From DATCJY01 sp036562565 (lineage in GTDB: Bacteria; Bacteroidota; Bacteroidia; Flavobacteriales_D; Sanyastnellaceae): DNA of 64,000 nt. The stretch covers positions 47,394 to 111,393 of the forward strand of contig DATCJY010000048.1 of NCBI GenBank assembly GCA_036562565.1. The letters run 5' to 3'. A program made the translations under genes and the position numbers. Under the pieces are notes generated by a model, which saw only the letters and a list, made by a program, of their open reading frames with translations, was not told the origin of the DNA and searched no databases. Below are positions 7,007-15,599 of this stretch, in pieces (the stretch's first letter is position 1; every line of letters starts with the position of its first letter).

Positions 7007-8206
7007 ATGATAAAAGCAGAACCCAGGACAATCCTCAGTTTCCTCCATCAAAACTTTGATATCATGCGTGATTTGTTCACGCTTCAAAATACCGATGGAT
7101 TAATTACAAAGGAGATGTATGATATGCTCATCCAAAGGCATGGGCATACCATGAATATCCGTCTGCGTGAATACCGCGTGGTGCGCTCCATGGGAAGCGA
7201 CTACGAAATGCGCGATGTGTATTACAAACTCATGGAGTTCTTGCTTTTTGAGTTCAAACCGCTGCTGCCTGAAACAATTGAGAAGTACAAAACCAGTATT
7301 GGTGATTTGTATCTCAAAATCAGAAAATATGAGAATCAGGACCGCGACATCCTTATTGAACGCATCAAAAACTTGTCGCATCAGGTGCGCGAGTTTGTGG
7401 ACTTGGTGGAGCGCAATACTTTCCGCTTGCTAAGCGAAACACGCGATTTGAAATCCAATATCGAGCGCGTGGATTATCGCGAGAAGGTGCACAAAGCATC
7501 CTTCTGGATTGAGTATTACATCTTGCCACTGAACCGCATTTTGGATGTGAAGCACTCCGAGTCAGTGACCAGTGCTCTCCTCGATGTAAGTGATTACGCC
7601 AACAGAAAGCGCCTTGAGTTTGCCGATGAAACCGTGCGCGTAGAATTTGAAAAACTCTATGTGCAACTCATTCAAACTAACAGTGACTTGCTTCGACAGT
7701 CCAAAGTATTGGTGAATGAATTGCTGCCACTGCTTGAGCGCATCCGCACCGAATCGTTGATTCTTACCGGTTGGATTGAATTCCTGCGCAATCCATACAA
7801 AATGGATACTCCGCCATTGCTCAAAGGAAGCCGTACAATGGTGTATGCTAAAGACATGTTGTTCAAAGTGCGCGAGTTCTTCGAACAATTCATGCACAAT
7901 GAAACCATCACGATTGAAGATGGCGTGGTAGAGTTCGATAAATGGATTTTCGACCGTGAGCACTTCAAGTCCCAACTGATGGCCAACATGCCGGTGAACG
8001 ATTTCTTCAGCTGGTGTTACAAAGAGTTGAAAAAAGATTTCAAAGACATCGATACCGATAAATTCTTTGCACTTTGTGGCCTCTTGTTCGATGCTGATTT
8101 GCAAATCGACTTCCCTAAGAAGGCCGAGCGTGTAACCCTGAAAACTACTACTTCGAAAATTTCATTGCCCAAGCTGAAAGTTGAGCCGGCTTTGAAAATC
8201 AAATAA
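7007..8206 (+). CDS. Helical kleisin-like protein (MksF/JetA-like), function uncertain
   Basis: A soluble 399-residue protein without signal peptide or membrane segment. Residues 1-80 look like a winged-helix start, about 95-260 are long amphipathic helices with coiled-coil character (KIRKYENQDRDILIERI, ...RNTFRLLSETRDLKSNIE), and 290-375 form a second compact alpha-helical part. The tail (376-399) is basic and disordered. This order resembles MksF/MukF-type kleisin subunits of bacterial condensins. The identification rests mainly on architecture and on the next gene, 23 bases downstream, which resembles MksE. A third, SMC-type ATPase gene would be expected and is absent. The function is inferred only. 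Confidence 0.6.
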   Translation: MIKAEPRTILSFLHQNFDIMRDLFTLQNTDGLITKEMYDMLIQRHGHTMNIRLREYRVVRSMGSDYEMRDVYYKLMEFLLFEFKPLLPETIEKYKTSIGDLYLKIRKYENQDRDILIERIKNLSHQVREFVDLVERNTFRLLSETRDLKSNIERVDYREKVHKASFWIEYYILPLNRILDVKHSESVTSALLDVSDYANRKRLEFADETVRVEFEKLYVQLIQTNSDLLRQSKVLVNELLPLLERIRTESLILTGWIEFLRNPYKMDTPPLLKGSRTMVYAKDMLFKVREFFEQFMHNETITIEDGVVEFDKWIFDREHFKSQLMANMPVNDFFSWCYKELKKDFKDIDTDKFFALCGLLFDADLQIDFPKKAERVTLKTTTSKISLPKLKVEPALKIK

Positions 8207-8229
8207 TAAACACGATTAAGATTTAGACC

Positions 8230-8781
8230 ATGGTATATCCTAGCAACCACCGTCAGATAGTTGAAGAATTGATGAACGGTAAGTTCATTTTGAGCAATGA
8301 AGAACATTTCAATTCATTGAAGGAAAATGAACAGTTCTATAATGAGTTCTTCAAGGTGTCTTTTGACTTGCAATTGATACTGAAGACCGAATATGCCTAC
8401 TTGCTCAGCAAGGATTCGCAAGAAAACTTCTCAAGAGACGTAAGTATCTTTATTGCTATCCTGAGCTATGAGCTGGATAAGGATGGTCGTAATTTTATGG
8501 AAGCACTCGATTTCCATGAGTTTACGCTTGAAGAAATCGATAACTATTTCGATAACTCATCATTCATTGATTTGATTGAGAGCAACAAATCATTGCGTGA
8601 CCCGGATTCCCGCAGAACACTCATCAACGGTATGCATAGACGCAATATCGTGAACAAGAATTTTGATGATCGCTTCTCATTTACTCAAGCCTACAAGGTG
8701 TTTGTGGACTTTGCAAAAGAACTTGCGATGAAGAAGATGCGACCTGAGGGAGCCGAAGCTGCAGAAGCGGAATTAAATTAA
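8230..8781 (+). CDS. MksE-like protein (condensin KITE-type subunit), probable
   Basis: A 183-residue acidic protein whose start (QIVEELMNGKFILSNEEHF), central LILKTEYAYLLSKDSQENFSR and regularly spaced helices resemble the MksE family of winged-helix (KITE) subunits that pair with MksF kleisins. It follows the kleisin-like gene by 23 bases and is the last gene before a strong terminator, so no SMC ATPase follows. The C-terminal 15 residues are Ala/Glu-rich. MksE proteins diverge strongly, so the assignment is moderate. Confidence 0.6.
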   Translation: MVYPSNHRQIVEELMNGKFILSNEEHFNSLKENEQFYNEFFKVSFDLQLILKTEYAYLLSKDSQENFSRDVSIFIAILSYELDKDGRNFMEALDFHEFTLEEIDNYFDNSSFIDLIESNKSLRDPDSRRTLINGMHRRNIVNKNFDDRFSFTQAYKVFVDFAKELAMKKMRPEGAEAAEAELN

Positions 8782-8802
8782 AATTGGAATAGCCGAAATG
8801 CT

Positions 8803-8840
8803 AAAAAAAAGGGGCACTGATTGCGAAGTGTCCCTTTTTT
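8803..8840 (+). terminator. Rho-independent terminator ending the kleisin/MksE-like operon
   Basis: GGGGCAC (8811-8817) pairs with GTGTCCC (8828-8834) with one wobble, flanked by an A-run and a T-run (8835-8840). The A-run makes it usable for kup on the opposite strand as well. Confidence 0.8.
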
Positions 8841-8925
8841 AGTTTCAGAATTTTCAGCGGTGAAATATCAGCTCCCTTGATGGGATTAAATGCAATGGAT
8901 GTACCACACTGGTCACAACCGCTCT

Positions 8926-10878
8926 TTAGTGAGACCCCATTTCTCTTCGCGTGAGTGTTATCTTCCTCGCAGGGCGGACAATGAGAGGCACTTTCTCCAA
9001 TACGGTATCACTTTCTTCCAATCCCCATGCGTTAATGTCGGAAAGACTGATGCGCTTGAGGGCCATATAAGCGTTCGTAATAAAGCTATCGCGAACACTC
9101 AGGTCATTATCTGCCGATAGAAATTTCTCCAGCACAACGAATTTGAAATCGTGCTCGTTGTTATACTTCGCATAAGGCTCGGGTTTGGAAACCAAATCCA
9201 ATTCACCACGTGCCACCATCTCATCCACGATATAGCGGAAGAAGTAATGTACTTTGGGTTGAACGCGGAATCCAAGACGGATATTCACTTTGATGACTAA
9301 GTCCTTTTCGATTTCCTCTACATAGTATTCTTGAGTGTATGGCTCGTTTGTACGGTCTATGTGTACAAACCAATAGATGTCCGCGCGTTTAGGAGTTTTA
9401 GCGAGAATACTCTCCATGATTTTGCGCTCAACTTGGTGCTTGAAGTTGGCTTTGGTCAAGTATACTAAGTGCGTGGCAAACTTGGGTACCTCCTTATCTG
9501 CAGATAGAGCTCTGAGTTCGTGCAGGTGCATGTCCAAATCATCAAACTGCAAGAAGTAGTTGCTCATCTTGCGATACATATATGTGATCCACATCACGTG
9601 TACCAGTATCAGGAAGATGACCATCATAACCCATGATTCGTTAATGGCCACCCACATTTTCATGAAGTTGGCGCTGAAGAATGATGCTTCCACAACCAGG
9701 AAGATCATCACCATGAACATCACTGCGTAGAATGGCCAACGCAGTTTGAATTTCATGAAGAAGAACATTAGCACGGTTGTCATCATCATCGTTACGGTGA
9801 TGAAAAAACCATAGATAGCTACCATGCGTGTGGATTGCTGGAAGTGCAGCGCAATGAAAAGACAACCGGCATACAGTAACCAGTTGACACTTGGTATATA
9901 CAATTGGCCTTTGAGATTGGTGGGGTACTTAATGGCCACCTTTGGCCAAAAGTTGAGATGGACTGCTTCACTCACCAATGTAAAGGAACCACTGATCATG
10001 GCTTGGCTGGCAATGATTGTTGCAATGGTCGCAATAATGATACCCGGCATCAATAGCCATTGAGGCATGATGCTGTAGAAAGGATTTCTGCCATCCAATG
10101 TCGTTTCACCCATGAGCCATGCCGCTTGTCCCAAATAATTGAGCAATAACATGGCTTTTACAAAAATCCATGAGATGCGAATATTGGCTCTGCCGGTGTG
10201 GCCGAGATCACTATACAATGCCTCAGCACCGGTAGTACAGAGGAAAACCGCTCCGAGCAAAAAGATACCTCCGGGATATTCCGCAAGCAAGTAATAAGCG
10301 TAAGCGGGATTCAGAGCGCGCAATACTTCCGGATGTTGAAGAATTTGATAAGCCCCCAAAATTCCCAACAGACTGAACCAGACTAGCATGACAGGCCCGA
10401 ATGCTCGCCCTAGCAATTTGGTTCCATAGCGCTGGAAGATGAATAAAATGGTAATAATGACAATGACGATGGGAACAATCGGAATGTTGGGATTGAATAC
10501 CAGTAGACCTTCAACAGCCGATGTAACGGAGATGGGAGGAGTGATCATTCCGTCACAAAGCATGGCCGCGGCACCAATCATGGCCGGCCAGAATAACCAT
10601 TTGGCTCTTCGGTGTACCAAGGCATAGAGCGAGAAAATTCCCCCTTCTCCTTTGTTGTCGGCTTGCAATACGAGCCAAACGTATTTAAGAGAGGTTTGTA
10701 TGGTGAGGGTCCAGAAAATTGCTGAAACCGCTCCATAAACTAAAGTTTCGCGGATAGGGCTTTTACCTACGATGGAACTCATTACATAAAGAGGGGAAGT
10801 ACCGATGTCTCCAAAGATGATTCCGAGCGTAACTAAAAGTCCGGCAGCACTGAGCTTGTTCACATTGGGTTGTCCCAT
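8926..10878 (-). CDS. kup: Kup-type potassium uptake permease
   Basis: A 650-residue KUP/HAK/KT symporter that imports potassium with protons. It begins with the family start AAGLLVTLGIIFGDIGTSPLYV, and GGIFSLYALVHRR and ALYSDLGHTGRANIRISW are further family signatures; the last contains the acidic residues of the ion path. About 12 transmembrane segments span residues 12-440, followed by a soluble C-terminal domain of about 200 residues as in other members. It is a single gene, convergent with the kleisin/MksE-like operon. TACATTCG lies in its leader region as a possible -7 box. Confidence 0.95.
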   Translation of the reverse strand: MGQPNVNKLSAAGLLVTLGIIFGDIGTSPLYVMSSIVGKSPIRETLVYGAVSAIFWTLTIQTSLKYVWLVLQADNKGEGGIFSLYALVHRRAKWLFWPAMIGAAAMLCDGMITPPISVTSAVEGLLVFNPNIPIVPIVIVIITILFIFQRYGTKLLGRAFGPVMLVWFSLLGILGAYQILQHPEVLRALNPAYAYYLLAEYPGGIFLLGAVFLCTTGAEALYSDLGHTGRANIRISWIFVKAMLLLNYLGQAAWLMGETTLDGRNPFYSIMPQWLLMPGIIIATIATIIASQAMISGSFTLVSEAVHLNFWPKVAIKYPTNLKGQLYIPSVNWLLYAGCLFIALHFQQSTRMVAIYGFFITVTMMMTTVLMFFFMKFKLRWPFYAVMFMVMIFLVVEASFFSANFMKMWVAINESWVMMVIFLILVHVMWITYMYRKMSNYFLQFDDLDMHLHELRALSADKEVPKFATHLVYLTKANFKHQVERKIMESILAKTPKRADIYWFVHIDRTNEPYTQEYYVEEIEKDLVIKVNIRLGFRVQPKVHYFFRYIVDEMVARGELDLVSKPEPYAKYNNEHDFKFVVLEKFLSADNDLSVRDSFITNAYMALKRISLSDINAWGLEESDTVLEKVPLIVRPARKITLTRREMGSH

Positions 10879-10978
10879 ATTACGAATTTACTTCAAGTAA
10901 AATGGGCGCGAATGTATTGGGATTCAATTGTTAATTGAATTGCTAGGCCTAGAAATTTTTGCTGTGTTACTCTACAAA

Positions 10979-11497
10979 TTATTTGCGCAGTCGTGCAATG
11001 ATGCGTGAAGTGTATTTCTTCCACGCATCATTGTGACTGTCCAGTTGTGATTCAAGTATAGACAGGAATTCGTCTTTCAGTTCCGGATATTGTTTAAGTG
11101 ACTTTAGGATGTATTTGTTGGAGTTGTATTTCAAGGCAACATCAACATCCATCCGCATGAGCTGCTTAAAACAGAAGTCCAAGAAGCGGCCTTGCAAATT
11201 TTCACTCAAGTTGGCTGCAATCAAGGCTTTCATCAATTCGCGAACTACTCCGCCAACAGGTTTTTCAGTGGCTAATTGATAGATGCGCTCAGCATATTTA
11301 TCAATTAGTTCAAGCGCTCCTTGGTCACTCATGGTGCCAATTACCCAGGCGGCTTTCATAGCAGGAGTTTGTGCTCCGTTTTCAATTACATCTAATAGAT
11401 GCAGGAACATGTGTTCATCCGTGCCTGCCGCCTGAGCCAAGGCTGCAATGTCATTTTTATTGATGCCTTTTACAAGGAGCGATTCAAGGTTTTCCAT
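10979..11497 (-). CDS. HEAT-like all-helical protein, function unknown
   Basis: A 172-residue soluble protein made of helix pairs with the look of HEAT or ARM repeats: MKAAWVIGTMSDQGALELIDKY, VVRELMKALIAANLSENLQGRFLDF, and ALKYNSNKYILKSLKQYPELKDEFL. Such proteins are usually scaffolds for other proteins. Conserved-looking but unnamed relatives occur in Bacteroidota, to my recollection. No catalytic motif, signal peptide or informative neighbour is seen; it lies between kup and a secreted-protein gene on the same strand with its own spacing. Confidence 0.65.
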   Translation of the reverse strand: MENLESLLVKGINKNDIAALAQAAGTDEHMFLHLLDVIENGAQTPAMKAAWVIGTMSDQGALELIDKYAERIYQLATEKPVGGVVRELMKALIAANLSENLQGRFLDFCFKQLMRMDVDVALKYNSNKYILKSLKQYPELKDEFLSILESQLDSHNDAWKKYTSRIIARLRK

Positions 11498-11529
11498 AGC
11501 GAATTGATTGCTTCGCTAATTTATGGAGC

Positions 11530-13071
11530 CTATTGCTTTATGAATTTTACAAATCGTGATGGCCCATATGTGTTCACTATCTCCAACAAATACACCCCTG
11601 AAGGTAGTGATGAAATCGGGACTACAGGAGTGAGGCTGTCGTTAAGTGTTTCACTGTACACCTCGCGACCACTTACATCACGGATGATGCAGCGAGCATT
11701 GCCCACAGGGTGTTGAAGTTCAATGCGGATTTCATGTGTGGCGGGATTCGGGAAGATTGAAATGTTGTTCTGTTCAGTCTGGTTTATGCCGGTAGTAGAG
11801 CAAGGACCCGATGTCCATTCCGTAATACCGCCATAATAAAATGCATGACAAGAATTCATGTAGGTATTTCCATCACAACCACATACCGGCTCAAATACTT
11901 GTATGCATACAGCAGTTGTGTCGATGATATCAGGCGTGTAGCATTCTTCCCAGTTCATACAGTTGGTCATACATTCAAAGAGATCGGGATATATGGAAGG
12001 TGCGTAATTCATGCCATCATCACCTATATAAGAACACCCGCTGATGGAAACACATTGACCGTTGATGAGACCATAGCCAAGCAACATGTCACATGCTCCG
12101 AAATCGATATTTTCCATATCAGTGCACGCATCACTCAGGTTGCAGGCAGCTCGGCATTCCGTTTCATTCTCGAAGAAATAAGACGAATAATCAATGTCGC
12201 CAACAATGTAGCCGCATCCACTCATGAGCTCGCAATACCCGTTGATGTTGGCCCAGCCGAGTAACATTGAGCACATTCCAAAGTCAACGTCAGCTAAATC
12301 CATACAATTGGTGGATTGTCCGCAATGGATAAGGCATGCGGTTTCATTCTCGAAGAAATAAGGAGAATAATCGATGCCATCAACGATGTAGCCACAGCCA
12401 CTCATGAACTCGCAATTCCCGTTGATGTTGGCCCAACCAAGTGCCATCTCACACATTCCAAAGTCAATGTCTCCTAAATCCATACAATCGGTGGGTTGTC
12501 CGCAACTGATAAGGCATGCGGTTTGATTCTCGAAGAAGTAAGGAGAATAATCGATTCCATCCACGATGTAGCCGCAGCCACTTAAAGAGGTGCATTGCCC
12601 ACTGATATTGGCCCAGCCCAAAAACATGTCACAAGGACCAAAATCAATGTCCGCTAAATCCATGCAATCGGTGGGTTGTCCGCAATGGATAAGACATGAA
12701 GTCTCGGTTTCAAAGAAATAGGGGGAATAGTCGGTATCATCAATGATATAGTCGCATCCGCTTAAAGAGATGCATTGCCCACTGATATTGGCCCAGCCTA
12801 AAGGCATGTCACAAGGACCAAAATCAATGTCCGCAAAATCCATGCAGGTAACGCCTTGAGAGGAACACTCTCCCAACGTCCATTGAGTAATGCCATGATG
12901 GTTTTGTGCTACACACGCATTGGGGTAGGTGACGCCATCGCAACCACATACCGGATCATATATCATGGGGCAAATGAAGTCCGGGTTTAAAAGGAGTGAG
13001 TCATAACACTGAGCGTAATTCCGCTGAGTGAAGAGGATCATTAACACAAAAAATGAAAGGAATGTTTTCAT
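11530..13071 (-). CDS. T9SS-secreted protein with two Kazal domains flanking five six-cysteine (Kunitz-like) modules
   Basis: The 513-residue precursor has a signal peptide (1-20, ending RNYAQ). A Kazal inhibitor domain follows at 34-69 (CxxxYDPVCGCDGVTYPNAC) and a second at 389-424. Between them are five modules of exactly 60 residues (first cysteines at 76, 136, 196, 256, 316), each with six cysteines in the order C-10-C-12-C-5-C-19-C-3-C, except that the fifth has one extra residue before its fifth cysteine. The features FGxC, GxC, SGC and FF-x5-C-x3-C mirror the Kunitz/BPTI layout. The last 75 residues are a type A T9SS sorting domain (IFPNPATHEIRI... GVYLLEI). Likely a secreted or surface-attached multi-headed protease inhibitor. 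It is divergent from a pseudoprotease gene. Confidence 0.85.
   Translation of the reverse strand: MKTFLSFFVLMILFTQRNYAQCYDSLLLNPDFICPMIYDPVCGCDGVTYPNACVAQNHHGITQWTLGECSSQGVTCMDFADIDFGPCDMPLGWANISGQCISLSGCDYIIDDTDYSPYFFETETSCLIHCGQPTDCMDLADIDFGPCDMFLGWANISGQCTSLSGCGYIVDGIDYSPYFFENQTACLISCGQPTDCMDLGDIDFGMCEMALGWANINGNCEFMSGCGYIVDGIDYSPYFFENETACLIHCGQSTNCMDLADVDFGMCSMLLGWANINGYCELMSGCGYIVGDIDYSSYFFENETECRAACNLSDACTDMENIDFGACDMLLGYGLINGQCVSISGCSYIGDDGMNYAPSIYPDLFECMTNCMNWEECYTPDIIDTTAVCIQVFEPVCGCDGNTYMNSCHAFYYGGITEWTSGPCSTTGINQTEQNNISIFPNPATHEIRIELQHPVGNARCIIRDVSGREVYSETLNDSLTPVVPISSLPSGVYLLEIVNTYGPSRFVKFIKQ
11959..12846 (-). repeat. Five coding tandem repeats of 180 bp
   Basis: The five cysteine-rich modules repeat at DNA level with a 180-base period (first module starts at 12846). 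Modules 1-4 are close to each other, including the same GAAATA/GAAGTA... stretches for YFFE, while module 5 (nearest 11959) is more divergent. This indicates recent duplication inside the gene; copy number may vary between strains. Confidence 0.85.
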
Positions 13072-13150
13072 AGCTCTTGTAGGTTTTTAAGTGTTGTTTG
13101 TATCCTTTCAGAGGAGCCTTCGCCTTCATTCGCTGCCTTGTGGAAAAAAA

Positions 13151-13181
13151 TTTGTCCGTCTGTTGAATCTCTTTAAATTTG
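13151..13181 (+). promoter_or_regulatory. Promoter of the Lys-C-like pseudoprotease gene
   Basis: TTTG (13151-13154), 19 bases, TAAATTTG (13174-13181): both boxes exact. The predicted leader is about 50 bases to the TTG start at 13239. The inhibitor gene on the other strand starts 80 bases to the left, so both genes share a 167-base control region. Confidence 0.7.
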
Positions 13182-13238
13182 ATAGCAACTATTGGCTATA
13201 AATCAAAGTCATAGTTCATGAATTCAATCGTCCGGTAG

Positions 13239-14774
13239 TTGAAAAAGATTCTCGTCATATTGCTCTTGGTTACTTGGTTGTCAGAGTTGAGCTATGCTCA
13301 AGTGAGCAATGAGACATTTCCGATATCATGGAACTTGACTTTAACCGAGAACGGTATGGATTGGAAAGTCCTCTCCTATATCGAGCCCACTGGATTACTT
13401 GCTGAGGATGCACTTGAAAGTCGTTCAAAACCGATGCGGTTTGCCAAAAGCCGAATCATAAACAGTGTACCAACTGTAGATGGTAGGTGGACTAATCTCA
13501 GCAATGGTGACCGTATTTGGAGAATGGGAATCCATTCACAAGGGAGTCTTTCATTGAGCTTGCTGTTCTCTGAGTTTTCCATTCCTGAGGGTGCGCGCAT
13601 GTATATCTATTCGCAAGACCGCACGCAACACCTGGGGCCATTCACGCGCAATGACAACCGCGCAGAGGGAGAAGTATTGGTCACTCCTCCCATTTATGGC
13701 GAACGTCTTATCGTAGAGTATTATGAGCCTTTTGCTTTCAGAGGCAAAGGACAATTCAAAATACACGCTGTGCAACATGGCTATCGCGATTTAAGTGCAT
13801 GGCATGATGCTACCGGATGCATAGAAATTTTACAACCTAATTCCTCCCTTGGTCATATCTCATCTTCCGTTTTGATGATGATTGTGGATAACGGTCAGCG
13901 CATTGCAACTGGTACCATGATTAATAATTCATCTCAAAACTCAGCGCCTTATTTACTGACTTCGTTGGAGGCATTGAAAGGGAACGAACAAGGATGGGTG
14001 TTCTTGTTTGATGTAACGAATGCCAATTGTGATAAGATGTACAATTGTTGGAAATCAGCAGTGTGTGGTGCTACTCCGGTATCTGTAGATTCCATCAATG
14101 GGACAGCTCTTGTATCCTTGCGATCCATCCCCCCGGGTAATTGGTCTGTCTACTACAGCGGATGGGACACATCAGATGAAGATGGAATAGGACAGTATTT
14201 CTCTATACAACATGCCAATGGTTATGTTCAGTCTATAGCCAGTTATGAAGGGCTCTTGGAGTCCGTTGTTTGGAATGGTTATCAAACCAAACGAATTAAG
14301 CAATGGAATAGCGGTATTACTTCAGTTGCTTCAGTGGGTAGTCCATTGTTTGATAACGCCAATAACTTAGTAGGGATTTATGTAGGTGGAGATTTGACTT
14401 GTGATGGTGAAGGCTATGATTATTTTGCCGAGTTCGCTGCTTCCTATCCATTATATACTACTTTCCTAGATCCTTTAAAGTCCGGTATCAATAGCTTGGA
14501 TGGCCGATTTCAGGTTAAATCAGCGACCTATACGAATAGTGAACAGTGGGAGATAAGTTTCTTTCCTAATCCTGCACGCGATTGGATTTATATCCAACAA
14601 AGCGATGATAGTGGTTTAACGCATTTGGAAATTTATGACGCACAAGGTCGATTAGTGCTGATGAAGCAACCACAAACTCCTACTCTCGAATTGCCTTCTT
14701 TGCCTGAAGGATTGTATACCATTCACTTTGTATTAGGTGATAAGCGTACTATTCAGAAACTATTGATTCGCTGA
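13239..14774 (+). CDS. T9SS-secreted trypsin-like (Lys-C type) protein with a lost catalytic triad
   Basis: 511 residues starting at TTG (an in-frame TAG lies directly upstream and the signal peptide starts at once). Signal peptide 1-21. An N-terminal beta-rich region (about 90-180) precedes an S1-type domain with the landmarks of Bacteroidota lysyl-endopeptidase-like proteins: ATGTMINNSS, APYLLTS, VYYSGWD and GSPLFD. In active relatives the first reads LTAxHC, the second DxALLEL, the third GxSGSP. Here these positions are TSLEA (Glu244 for His), NGTALVSL (Gly288 for Asp) and SVGSP (Val366 for Ser). The protein is therefore predicted to be inactive. A type A sorting domain ends it (FFPNPARDWIYI...). 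It faces the inhibitor gene. Confidence 0.85.
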   Translation: MKKILVILLLVTWLSELSYAQVSNETFPISWNLTLTENGMDWKVLSYIEPTGLLAEDALESRSKPMRFAKSRIINSVPTVDGRWTNLSNGDRIWRMGIHSQGSLSLSLLFSEFSIPEGARMYIYSQDRTQHLGPFTRNDNRAEGEVLVTPPIYGERLIVEYYEPFAFRGKGQFKIHAVQHGYRDLSAWHDATGCIEILQPNSSLGHISSSVLMMIVDNGQRIATGTMINNSSQNSAPYLLTSLEALKGNEQGWVFLFDVTNANCDKMYNCWKSAVCGATPVSVDSINGTALVSLRSIPPGNWSVYYSGWDTSDEDGIGQYFSIQHANGYVQSIASYEGLLESVVWNGYQTKRIKQWNSGITSVASVGSPLFDNANNLVGIYVGGDLTCDGEGYDYFAEFAASYPLYTTFLDPLKSGINSLDGRFQVKSATYTNSEQWEISFFPNPARDWIYIQQSDDSGLTHLEIYDAQGRLVLMKQPQTPTLELPSLPEGLYTIHFVLGDKRTIQKLLIR

Positions 14775-15599
14775 GCGAACACCTTTCTCAGCAGGTACCA
14801 ATCGATATAGGGCAAGCGTAGCAGCTACTGTACAAGTGACGGTAGCAATGGTCACTCCGATAAAAGGAACCATTATGAGCAAGTTGAACACAGTTCCGTT
14901 GGCCACGGCCAATCCTTTTCTTTTTCTTACTTCTTGAACGCTCTTTGACATGCCATATCGCTGGCGCTCGAAGAAATAATCCATCGTAGAAAAACCGTAG
15001 AAGTATGCGCCTATGCAAAAGCTTAACACTGCGAAAACAGGTGAAAGTGCCACACCCAATGGAGGGAAGGCGAGGGTAAGTAACAAGTCTATTCCCCAAA
15101 TGAGTATCACGCTCAGAAAAATCTCGACAACAAAATTGCGGATGGCCAAAACAATCCCTCTCACAATATCTCTTACCAGTTGTTGGCTGTCCAACGGATA
15201 TTCTTTGCCGGTGAGAATTGCCTCGGTTTTTTCGCTAAGCAAGGCCATTATAGGAGACATCAAGGCAAGGGTGATGTATTTACTCGCCTTGCGAAATGTG
15301 TAGATGGCGATTAGCCATAAGATGAAAGCGATGCCATAACTACCCATATCGGAAAGGATATCCAAAGTCTTGTCCCACCAGTTGCCATCAGGTAAGGCCG
15401 TATAATCGATATAAGGTGTAATCCAGCCCATCACTTGTTTCACCCCGGAACGTATCAATGCAATGGCTCCCATGCCCAGCAAAATGGACAATAGAATGGG
15501 GTAAAGGAAATAGTGTACTAGGTTATTCCTGCGGATGAAACCCCAAGATTCAAACCACGTACCGATACCTAATGAAAATTGCCTGAAAAAATCATTCAT
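14760..15599 (-). CDS. EI24/CysZ-like membrane protein
   Basis: A membrane protein of 279 residues (from the ATG at 15599) with about six hydrophobic segments and the CysZ/EI24 landmarks: LGIGTWFESWGFIRRNNLVHYFLYPI at the start and ALMSPIMALLSEKTEAI in the middle. CysZ relatives transport sulfate; in Bacteroidota the family's substrate is not established. A TTG at 15620 would add seven residues, but it lies inside the terminator hairpin of odhB, so the ATG is preferred. The 3' end overlaps the convergent pseudoprotease gene by 15 bases. Confidence 0.82.
   Translation of the reverse strand: MNDFFRQFSLGIGTWFESWGFIRRNNLVHYFLYPILLSILLGMGAIALIRSGVKQVMGWITPYIDYTALPDGNWWDKTLDILSDMGSYGIAFILWLIAIYTFRKASKYITLALMSPIMALLSEKTEAILTGKEYPLDSQQLVRDIVRGIVLAIRNFVVEIFLSVILIWGIDLLLTLAFPPLGVALSPVFAVLSFCIGAYFYGFSTMDYFFERQRYGMSKSVQEVRKRKGLAVANGTVFNLLIMVPFIGVTIATVTCTVAATLALYRLVPAEKGVRSANQ

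Noticed and set aside
6800..7087. A minus-strand frame of 95 codons over the 44-residue ORF
   Set aside because: No promoter or family motif; it overlaps a plus-strand operon.
7562..8104. A 180-codon minus-strand frame within the kleisin-like gene
   Set aside because: Antisense shadow; composition is Phe/His-rich and a plus-strand operon with promoter and terminator explains the region.
11959..12846. Regular 180-bp repeats that could be taken for a CRISPR or satellite array
   Set aside because: The repeats are in frame, code for cysteine-rich protein modules and lack 25-40-bp repeat/spacer units.
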